Source of the DNA: Protea cynaroides
Taxonomy: Eukaryota > Streptophyta > Magnoliopsida > Proteales > Proteaceae
Reading direction: 5' to 3'
Assembly: GCA_028583415.1 (NCBI GenBank)
Contig: CM053273.1
Coordinates: forward strand, 89,936,676 to 90,000,675
Length of the DNA stretch: 64,000 nt
The notes beneath the pieces were generated by a model. It had not been told where the DNA came from. It saw nothing but the letters and a program-made list of their open reading frames with translations, and did not search any database. A program made the position numbers and the translations under genes. The first letter of the stretch is position 1. The number at the start of each line of letters is the position of its first letter. Shown in pieces: positions 24,201-35,900 of this stretch.

Positions 24201-27200
24201 GAGCAGGACACATTCTCTCCATATTTTCTCTTATTTTTTCTATTTTGTTACAATTAAGAGAGATGGATATCTGTCAGTTTTAAGATTGTTGCTATAGTGG
24301 TGGATTCATAGGAAAATTCAAGTTCTTGGGTCAAGATATTCCATTATTCGAATGTAGCAGCTTGGTGTAGGTGGATAGAAACTACCAAAATATGAATAAA
24401 CAAAACAAAATCAAAAGGGCCGGTGGACAAGTATAGGACTCTCGGTTTGGCTCGTTCGGTAGGGTTGGGTCAGTCCCTCGGTTCGACCCGGCTACTAAGG
24501 AACTAAATCTATTTGATCATGGAGGAAAGATGTACAGGTCATGTTTTATGTAGAATAGGACAAGAATCTTTAAAATTTAACAAGAACAGAGAATCCAAGT
24601 CGAGAATCTCAAACCATCAATCCAGAAACCATAAACGTGCCTAATGTGAGAAGACTGGAAGAGCGTATGATCAGCAAAATGAAACAGTAGAAACAGCAGT
24701 TAGATAGCAATAATAGTGACCCAACTATTCAGCCAGAGAATTTTCTTAGGGAACATGAATAATGTTTCAGATTCCAGATATAAAAGTCATATAGTGTCAA
24801 AGGGTGTTTGAGTAGGTTTTTTTTTTTTTTTTTTTTTTTTTTATCTCCGACTGCTGACTTGATTCACCAACCCTCCCCTCTATCCGTGCTTAGGACCAGC
24901 AGCAAAACACTAGCAGAGTTTTTTTTTTGGGTGAATGAACACTGGCGGAGTTAAAACTTAGTGCCTTGTGATTGGCATATTCCGTTAAAACTTAAAATTT
25001 TTATTACAAGATAGTCATTTGACCGGTTATGATGTATGGTATGGAATGTTAAGCAGTTAAGAAGCATCATATAGATAAACTTAGTGTGGCTGAGATGAGG
25101 ATGTTGAAATGGATATATGGCAAAACTAGGAAGGATAATGTAAGGAATGATTCTATTAGAGCTAATTTGAGCATAGTGCCGATACATGATAAGCTACGAG
25201 AAAGTCATTTATAGCCATGTTCAATGGAGGCATTAGATGCTCTAGTGGACCAATACGGAAGAGTGATTGATTTTTCAAATCGAAGGATCTAATAGAGCTA
25301 GGGGCAGATCTAAGATGACTCTAGGGGAGATGGTGATGAAATACATGTTTAGCTTAGGCTTTGTTTCAAGTATGACATTGAACAGAGTTGATTGGAGGGC
25401 AAGTCCATGTAACCGACCCCATTTAGTTGGGATTAAGGCTTTTTTGTTGTTGCTGTAATAGTGTATAAATAACAAATTCAAATCAACAACATGAAAACTT
25501 TGGAAACCATTCTCTGTTCTAGTGAGAAGAATATGATGAAGTTGATGGCATAAAAGACAATGGGAAACATCCTAATGCAGGACATAATCTCAACACTTTG
25601 AGATGGTTTGATCTTTCAATTCGGGTCTTAGTTCTGTATTTTATTATGTGGAGCAATGTAATAATATGGTCCTAATTGCGTATGATAATATTTAAATTAA
25701 TAGCAGTTTTAGATTGTTTTATTATGGATCCCAAAAGTTCATCCTTCAGCATAGACTTTTGGCCCTCCCGTTCATCAATTCCAACATAGATGATGGTGCT
25801 TCTACTTTGCTTTGGCTGGACAACTGGCATCCCCATCATAGTTGTCAAGGCATCAAGGCGAACCAAGGGGATGGAGGACTGACTGGGCGCCTAGGCGACC
25901 AAGGCGCCCGCCTAGGAGACCAAGGCGACCGCCTAGGCGACCAAGGTGCCCAATTTTCCAAGGCGACCTAAGGCAGCCTGGTCGCCTAGGCGACGCCTTG
26001 ACAACTATGATCCCCATGGCGTTCTAGTTATGGCCCATGGTGATCGAATTCTGGAAGAGATAGACTTGCTCTTGTTTCTTCCATTTTGTCGAATGGGGTA
26101 TGGTCTTCATGTAGGGCTTCTTCTCAGAGATTGTGTCAGGCTTGGGAAACCGTTCCTGCTATTCCTAGGAGACCCAGTGGGAGTGGTGACAGCATTGTCT
26201 GGATTGCTTCTTCCAATGGTATGTTTTCAGCTTCCTCTGCTTGGGAGATAGTTAGATCCCGTGGCACCAAAGTTGTCTGGAATGATGTGGTTTGGTTCAG
26301 GCACAACTTTATATTGTGGAGAGTCCTAACCCAATCCCTTCCCACTGGAGATCTTTTGTGTAATAGGGGTATCATATCAAGAGCTAGATGTGGTCTGTGT
26401 TGGGCGGCTGATGTAAACCTTCATTACTTATTTTTTGAGTGCTTGTTCTCTAATAGGATTTGGATGAAGATTTTAGGGAAATGCTGGCCGTGCTATTAGA
26501 AAAATCAGGCCTTTTGATCAAGAATGGATGTGGATAATCAAGAAGTTTAAAGGAAATGACATCTGTGACACTGTCGTCAAATTAGCCTTCTCGGTGACAG
26601 TTTACCATATATGGTTTGAAAGAAATATGTGCATGTGGATGGCGAAATCAAGAATATTGGATCAAATTTGGAATGCCATTATGTTTGATGTGCGTGGTTT
26701 GACCATGTATGTCTCATTCCCCTCTCATATCTCCGAGAGGAATAGATTTATTCTATCCTCTTGGAACCTGGATAACGGTTGAGGTAGTGTGGCAAAGGTT
26801 TGCCTCCCCCCTTCCCCCTCTTCCCTCTTTGTTGTAGATTCCCTCTATTCTTGGGCTTGCCCTCGTTTGTAAGGTGTCTGGCTCTATCTTCTTGATACCC
26901 AGATTTGGTGTCCCTTCTTTTTGGGGTTTTGTCAATATAATTATTCATTCATAGAAAAAAGATTTAGATGTTTAGTAGTTTTATTGCTTTGGTAGGTCGT
27001 GGTCTATAAGTTGTTTTTATTACTAGGAGTCGTATTGTAATTTCCAATTTTAGGATAAGTGGATTAAGGAAATAAGAGTCCTTATTGGGGTATGCTGCTT
27101 TCTTTTTTGGTCTATAAATATGTCACCCCCCTCCCCCGAAAAAAAAAAATGATTTATGGTGAATGGAATGATCTATTTTGGTCTGGGAATAGTGGTTGTT

Positions 27201-27526
27201 GCCAATTTTGCTGGTTTTTCTTTCTCCATAAACTAGCTCTCTCCTTTCTTCCCCCCCCCCAAGGTAGGGCTTCTTTCTTTGTTACTCTCTCTCTCTCTCT
27301 CTCTTATCTTTTTCTTACATCTTGCCTTTGTATCATCTTTTTCTTCTCCTATTTCTCTAGTATTATCTCTCCTCTTTCTAGCTGATATCGATTTGATGAA
27401 TCTGAATGTTATCTGATCATCTGCTTCCATAGATTTGTTGAATCTGATCATCTGCTTCCATAGATTTGTTGAATCTGATCATCTACATTCTGTTCTGAAT
27501 TCTATTTCCAAGAACGGATCACCTGG

Positions 27527-27569
<43 letters not shown>

Positions 27570-29961
27570 TATTAGATATGATAATTGATATCTATTATAT
27601 TTTCTCTCACAGTATCCTCTCCCTACCATATCAACACCAACTTTCAGATCCTGAAATATAGAACATATCTTCCCTCTTTCTTCTCCTAAGATTAAGATCT
27701 CTTCTCCTATCTTTCCTGATCTCCTATCTTTCCTAATCTCCTATCTTTCCTAATTTATATCTCCATGCTTTGGATAACTCATGATTTCTTTTCTTTTCTT
27801 TCCCAGTGACCTCATCTTTTAGAAAATTTTCTCACTTGTTACCATCAATCATCCTTTTCTCTTTCTTTTCTCAATTGCGCATCATCAATCTCCATTAATT
27901 GGACTCTTTAAGTTCTGTTTTATTTTGGGAAATTATCCTTGAAATTGGGTGGCTATTCTGTTGAGATCTCACCGTTAATTCTGAGATTAGATCTGGTCCA
28001 TATCTAGCCTTTGGATTAGGATCTCTTCCATTCCATTAGTGGGCCCATTATTCATAGGACAAGATCTGTCATTTCTGATCAAAACTGCATGAGATCCATA
28101 AATGATTCATTTGTTGAATAAAATAACAAGACTATTGAAGCCTGTTAGCGTAACAAGACTATTGACTGACTGTTTTGACTTAGTTAATCATGTGGACTGA
28201 TAGGCTCCTAGAAGCAACGTTGCTCGGGCCATTTTGCGTAGTTTATTAGTTTCCTTTTCCTAATTTGATTTTATTATTTTTGGTTTGTGACTAAGACTTT
28301 GACTTATAGAGTCTTAGATCCTATCTGATAGTTGTTTTCTATTTTCTATAATATAAACTACAACGAGGAAAGCAGCACCAACTAATTCAATTATGTTCTC
28401 TCTCTCTCTCTCTCTTCCTTTATTTCTTCTTTTTTTTTTCTATTTTGTTACATGGTATCAGAGCAATCACCTAGGATGTCATTTTAAGAATCCTTTAAGG
28501 TTCTCCGATAGGTATGCAGCCGCCAATGTTGCTGCTGCATCTTCCTTCTTAGTTTCTGGTTTGATTGAGTTTTGTTTTGTTCATACTACTACTGCATCTG
28601 AAGAAGTTCTAGTTTTATCGATCCATACAGATCTGATCCAATCTAGTTCTGATTTGCTAATGCTGCTGTTCTACTACTGCTATCAATCTGATCCGGTGAT
28701 TTGTTGCTTGCAATACTGATTTGATTAGATCTGTTCTAATCTGATCTGATCTATTGCTACTAGCCTCTAGCTTTTGAATCAAGGAATTCTACCTCAACTC
28801 TCATATCCACCGTTAAATCATCCTTATATTTTGATGACTTTTCCTAGTTATATTTAACTACTGCCATTTTTTGTCCACATCTATTGATTGCATCTTTGAT
28901 TTTTCAATTAATGTCAAAATCTACTTGCATCATTACCTATTCCTAGTCATACTAGGACTTCACTATATTTCTTAATCCGACTGTTGGATGATTTTAAAAT
29001 TTGGATATTTTGTTTTTTATTGATATTCTAATCTATATCCTACAGTTTGAAGATCTCCGTCCTTAATTTTTCCACGTGGAATGTTCCCCATGAGGGGGAG
29101 ATTGTATATATATCTGCTCAAGTTTGTGTCTTCTCATTGAAGAGAGCTTAGCCTATTGCTGCCATGCTCATGATGAAGTCTATTACCTGCAGCCTACTAC
29201 AGTTACATGTGATGCAACCTCTACTGCCTGCAACCTCTAATACTAGTTGCATATGATGCAACCTCTATTACCTGCACGTGATGCAACCTTTATTACCTAC
29301 ACGTGATGCGACCTCTATTATTTGCACGCAATGCAACCTCTACTACCTGCACGTGATGCAAGCTCTACTACCTGCACGTGATGCAACTTCTACTACTTGC
29401 ACGTAATGTTACCTCTACTACCTCTTCAGTCGTGTTGGAACCACAACTATTGCTGCTCCTGCTGCTGCTACTACTACTTGGTTCATAGGGGCCTATATTG
29501 TGCTGCTGTTGCTGTTAGGTGTTTGCTTTATTGTTATAGCTACTACTACTTATTCACAGTGACCTATACTGTGTTGCTATTTGGTTCACAGTGACCTAAA
29601 CTATGCTGTTACTAGTACTTCCGTTGCTACATTGTTTCAAGCTAAAGTTCTCACTTTCTCCCATGCTCCAGTTTGAAAGAGAGAGGGGGGCTGGGGGGAG
29701 TGTTAGTGTAATGATATAAAATAAGTTATTGCTGACTGATTGCTTTGACTTAGTTAATCATGTGGATTGATGGACTTTTAGTTTATTAGTTTTCTTCACC
29801 AATTAGGATTCTTAGTTTCCTTTTCCTAATTTGATATTACTGTCTTTGCTTTGTGACTAGGACTCTTAACTTGTAGAGTCCTAGATCCTATCTAATAGTT
29901 GTTTTCTATTTTCTATAAATATAAACTACAAGAGGAGAGCAGCACCAACTGATTCGATTCT

Positions 29962-29997
<36 letters not shown>

Positions 29998-32900
29998 CCT
30001 TTATTTCTTCTCTTATTTTCTATTTTGTTACAAAGCCAACCCGAAGGCCCCCAACTATTTGATAGTGATGTTTATATACATTGATTTTGCCTCATTTAGA
30101 TCACTAAATTGATTGAGTTCTTGCCCTAATTCCATTTGAAAAATAAAAAAGAAAATCAGTGGACTAGTGCTTCTCTGTTACCAAATTTCTTTTATCAAGG
30201 AGGGAGGCTGAATTGGGTTGTTCCTTAGACAGAGGTTCGTAGTCCTTTCTAATTTGCAGTACATGAATTTGTGGAAAACTTTGTCTTCCTTTTGTCTAAG
30301 GGATCCTTGAGATCCTGCAGGACGTTTTTGGGTTCCTCTCTTCATTTTCAGTTCAACCAATAACTGCCACCCCTCCCCCTGCTCTCCAACCACCTAGCCC
30401 AGGAGAAAGAAATTTTTGCAGTTTCTCTGGTTCCAATTCTCATGTCCCACTGTCCTAGTCCTTCAGGTTCTTAAGACATCCACCTTTGATTACGAGATAC
30501 ATTGTTTGTAATTCTGTTGTCACAGAGATTTGGTGATCTTGATGTAGTTTAGTTATTTAAAGTGTTTAGACAATGCCTTTGCAATCTAATACTAAATAGT
30601 GATTGTTGGGTTTGGTAAATCTTCTGGTGAAATGATTTCTTTGCTTGCCCAGTTTATTCTTTTTTTTTTTTTTTTTTGGCTTGTATGTTACTCAAGGTTG
30701 TATGTAATAAGCAGAATTTCACTTTGATTTGGTGTTTAAACATAACTATATACTATATTATGTAATGTTGCATTCGTTGTATAAGGTTTCGAAGGTAGAG
30801 ACTCTGGATTGGCTGCAGTTGTTACGTTGGCATCATCACTCGACTACACTACTTCAAATTCGTCACTTAAGTTGCTGTTACCCCTAGTAAGTGGAGATGA
30901 AACATCAAATTCTAGACATTAGCTTCCTTTCATTCGAATGTGACAACTGTGTACCGGTAACCAGAATGAGATTTTATGGGAAAATGATGGTAATTCACTT
31001 TGTCATGTAGGCGGATCCTGCACAAGCTCTTAATGTTCCTGTTGTTCCCTTGAGGGCATTACTTGTTGCTGCTTACCCACTTTCATGTCGCCCTCCTTAT
31101 GTCTTGTCTTGGCTTAATCCTCTGATTTCAGCGCAGGACATGATGCATCCTGAGCTATTTGAAAAGCTTGTATTGCAGAACTTTTGTAAGTTTATTACAT
31201 CCTTTTCTCCCATTCACTCATATAATCCGTTATCCATGCGCTTCTATGTTTCAGTTGGGAGAAAAACCCATAATATAATTAGGCATGTAATTATTTAACT
31301 CTTGCGAAAAACAAGGGGCATGTAATTCAAATTGGCCAAAGTTTTCATTGTTTCACTTAAAGTCCTAAACTGTGCCTATAATAGTTACAATATGCCCTTT
31401 TGAGTCTTACAACCCTAGCCAACAAACGAGTTTTGTTCCTATTTTTCCTCTGATAAATTTATATCAAAATTTTACCCTCCAGGAACCAACAAAATGCTCA
31501 ATAGCTTTTATTTCATGCTAGAATTTTAATTATATTATTATTTTTTTTTTCATTCTAGTTAGTAGAAGTCATTTTTAATAAGTACAGTAGCATAAATTTA
31601 ATTTGGTATCCTATTGTGAATTCAACACCATTCTTAGCCTTGACGTGAGTAACTAATGTATATGTACAAGGGTAGGCTGAGAAATTAGCAGCTCGAACTA
31701 AATCATATTCTACACAAATATTGATATTTTATGAATATGACTCACTAGCATATACTTTTATTTAAAAATAAAAATTGACTGGAGATTTAAAAAAAAAAAG
31801 GGGTGGTGGTGGGGGAAGGAAAGAAGGTCCCTACATGGACAGTGTGGGAGATGGGAGATATCTTAATCATATGCTCCACCCTGTATGAGACCTCCTTGTT
31901 ATTTTTCCATGGGTTCCTGTTCTTCAAACAGATTTAACTTTTTTGCTTGGGCCTCACCAAACAGTTCCACCCAGCTCAAACAACTGTTGGTGTGGGAATG
32001 GCTTCCCAAGCTGTCGGTGTTGAAAACCCTCCCAAAACCAAAGGTCACTTTTACTTCTAGTGTGTGTAAACTAAATTTTTGTAATTGGGAAAGTTAAGTG
32101 GGTCTCACATATATGTCGACCTCACATTGCCCATAAATTGTGTTGAAAGATCAGTATATGTTGAAACAAGAAAGTTTAGTAGATTGTGTCAGTCTTTGAA
32201 TGTGCTGCTATATTTCCAGTTGCATCTCCTGTTTTGATCGATATCATTGATCAGGTTTCCAGTATCTAGACATATCCTTCCATTGAATACCAATATATTT
32301 TAACATAGGGACAAACAATAGACAAAACAAATGAGCTTGTTGGTTGTACTGGTAATCTGATACTTTTATAGTGTGAACGACACTGTTTGATCCATACATT
32401 TGTCTTTCTTTTTATCCTTTTTTTTTAGTCTGTTGTGTCTCCTTTATTGTGTTCTTCCCAGAACACAAATTTTTACGCAGAAACCTTAACTGTTTTCAAA
32501 AGTTAAAAATTAGTACCTCAATAAAGGTATATATCCTTTACAATTTTTGAAATACCATGATGGCTTTCTTTTGGCTTATATGGGGTTTGATCAGTCAACA
32601 GTCAACACACTGTACTCCAAAGATTGATGTCGGTTTAGCTTTCCCATGATGATTTTGGTCCATTGATGTGGAAAAAGTTCACTGAGAGGAATAGAGAGAC
32701 AATGGCTACTGTTAGTTTTAGAAGTAAGCAATTGGATGGATTTAAGCAGATTGGTTTCGATTTGACCTATATTGCCAGTCTGGACCCACCTGATTATTAA
32801 ATGGATAGCGGTAGACATGCTCATGCTCAGTCTATTTATAATAGGGAAGGTTCAAGGGGTCTGCTTAAGTATTATAATTAATTAAAAATTATATTTTATT

Positions 32901-35900
32901 ATAGTGAAAATACTTGAATTAAGAAGTTGGGTGGGTTTAGAATGTCGGATTGGAAATTAGGGGCTGCACTATTCTATCTGGTCCAAGGTCTATGCCTGAG
33001 CTCAGTCTGATGCAAATAAAACACAGAATTGGGCTTATTTTAGAGGAAATAAGCCTTGGGTTGGGTTATGTATGTGTAGGACCTTTGGTCCAATTGGTTT
33101 TCTTTGTAATTGGACATTTTAGTGGGCATAAAATATGGTGGGAGGTAGGAATACAGGATTTGGTAATTACTTAAGTGTGGGCTAGAGTCATATTTCGTTG
33201 TTTTAATTATTATTAAAGCGTTTTAATTTGCTTGGATTAGGTCTCTGTGAGTCCAGCCTTGTTTCAAGTTGTTTTCTTCGTTATTTTATAGTATCCTAGT
33301 TAGTTAAGACCACTTTCAAGGTAAACTATCGGCTAGAGTAGTTTTAGTTTTAGTTTGAGTCATATGAGAACTTTTTGGCTAATGAGCGCTTTCAACATAT
33401 TTATATAAGTTTGTGAGGGGCTACAACCCTACACTCAAATTTGAATAATGAGTTTGGTTTGTTGCCTTTGGTTCTGTGGTGATTCAGATGTTCCCTACTG
33501 TGGTGATTCAGTAGGATCCCTGGTAGTGATTCTAGAAAGCCTTGGTGGTGATTCCAAGGTTGGGGTACTAGTGGTGATTCCTGACCTATCTTTGTTTTAT
33601 TTTATTTCTTTTCTGTCCCCACAATTGCATATTAGTTTTAGTTCCTGTTTAAGAGGCTTAAAATTTCTACCATTGTGTTCTCTGGTTTTTTTCTCAAACT
33701 TAGTTCTATCCCTATACCTGCAATCCTGGATCAAGCTGATCTTCAAATGGATCTCATTGGTTTAAGATTAGCACCGTCTCAATTGGTCCTGTGGTTCAGA
33801 ATGCTCCCTACTGTGGTGATTCTAGGAAGTAAGATTTTTTAACTAATTTATATAAGATTAACACTGTATCTCTACCATAGTAAGATTTTCTAATTAATTT
33901 ATATAAAATATACCTACTACATGAGAAAGCTTCTTGCCCAGCTCTGCAGCTCTTCCCTGGGTGGGCCTGGTATCGGGCCCTTATACCCTGTCCTAGGTCC
34001 AACCAACAAACTGGAACCTATCCTGTCCTAGGTTTAGTTGGGGTGACTAGGGTTTGAATATGCTGGTTTCTGGATGCTTTGATAACATTGTTGATGGAGA
34101 AAATGATGGTGAATGATAAATCATGGTAGATTGATGTAGTCCCGGGTTGCAAACCCTGCTTTGGGGTCGCTATGGACCACTGAGACGAGTAAAGATGATG
34201 AACAATTTAGAGAGGAAGCAGCAGCTAACAGTACTTGTACAACCGTAACACTCAAACTCAATAAAACAACCTTCATTTAATTCCAAAAACTTAATAACCC
34301 ATACAAAAATGAAGAAAGATGTCAAAATACCATCCTACAAGAGGTTGTGGAAGAAGAAATTTGAGAAGCCAAATACTAAAAACCCTATTCAAACTCCAAG
34401 AATAAGAGCTTGAATCAAACTCAACTCCCATCTCTATCTCACGGTTGCTAACAAAAAATAACAATAAAATAATAAACTACTAATTGACTAAAATAACCCC
34501 AACAAATAATTGAAATCCTTAACTATACCCTTGTTGGACCAAAACTGAGATGGTTTGGTCCTGGTTCTTCACAGCCTGAGTTTCCAAGTTGGGTCGATCC
34601 TATCAAGTCAGTCAATTGCATCTACATCACTGATCCTGTGGTTAGAATGGAGTTGCAGAAAATTGAAACAAACAATAGAAACTAGAAAAAATAAACAATA
34701 GGAAAACAAGCGAAAGAAGAAGTTAATTTACATAGGATTCCCACCTTTAAATTTCTGTGAATCCAAATAGCAACTTGCAATTGAGAGGAAATTTCACTTC
34801 TTGTAGCTCAAGTTTGTGCAAGGGGTACAACCTTTCATAGTTGTTGCTTGTGAAATCAAAAAATAAAAACTACTTGCTAGAAAAAATGTGCCTAGCTTTT
34901 AATTAACAGCGCTTTATGACTTCTATAAGTTCTAGAAGGTGTAAAAACAACCTATTTTATTGAATTAAAAGAAAAAAAAAGCTCACATAACCCAAAAGCA
35001 GCCAAGCCCAAAGCCAGTGAGCCCACTTACAATAATAATGAAAATACCCTCCATGTAGAAGTCCAGAAAAATATTACAATGTTCTGAATTCCATTCGAAC
35101 CCTTTCAACTTTAGACAATCACTTTTAAACTGAACCCCCTGACAATCTCTTATTTATATCCCACAGTTCAAAAACTCAAGAACCTGCTACAAGTTGCTGA
35201 AAATTTTGCATTGTTATTCTGTCTTGCATTGAACTCACTTTTTTCTCTAGGCAGTCCTTGAGTATATGTGCTGCAGAATTACGAACATGAACTTGCTGAT
35301 ATCATATACGAAAAATCTGAAAATTCAAATGTGAGGACTGAGGAGGTATAAAAATTATAGGATTTTTCTAGTTGTAACAAACCTTGTTACGCTCCCCTTT
35401 ATGATTCAAGGCCCATCTCTCAGTGACATATTCCCTTTGCTGCTCCGGCCACAACATCTGTGCCTATTCCGGTTCTGAAGACTACTCAACGTAAACTATA
35501 TGTTGTAACAAAGTCTTTTCGCCGTCAGATTTACACCATTCCCCAAATGAAACACCAAAACTGCTCCCTCTGGTGGTATATTGAGGTTTCCATGATGGCC
35601 CAACGAATATGCATTAAAGGGAATTGGTTACAATTACATGTTGTAACAACTCTTGTTATATTTAGATGGACCCAAACTTACAAGCATAATTTAATGCATA
35701 TTGTGCGTCATGTACTTGTCAGTCTTCATTGTATCTGTACAGTGTTACATAATCAAATTGAGAAATGGAGTTCTATGTCAAACTTATTGAATTGTTTTGG
35801 TTTATCAATATTTGGCTTTGCTAAGCACATTACTGGGTTAGAAACAGTGATTGAAGCTTAAACCTGTTCCTAGTCTATCACCCCATTGAGTGGACAGTTC

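Noticed and set aside
29200..29430. Regular repeats considered as a CRISPR-like array
   Set aside because: 25-bp units are directly tandem with no spacers, inside a plant LTR element.
35460..35861. 134-codon frame in hydrolase intron 6
   Set aside because: No domain recognised; lies between well-supported splice sites with no signs of being an extra exon.
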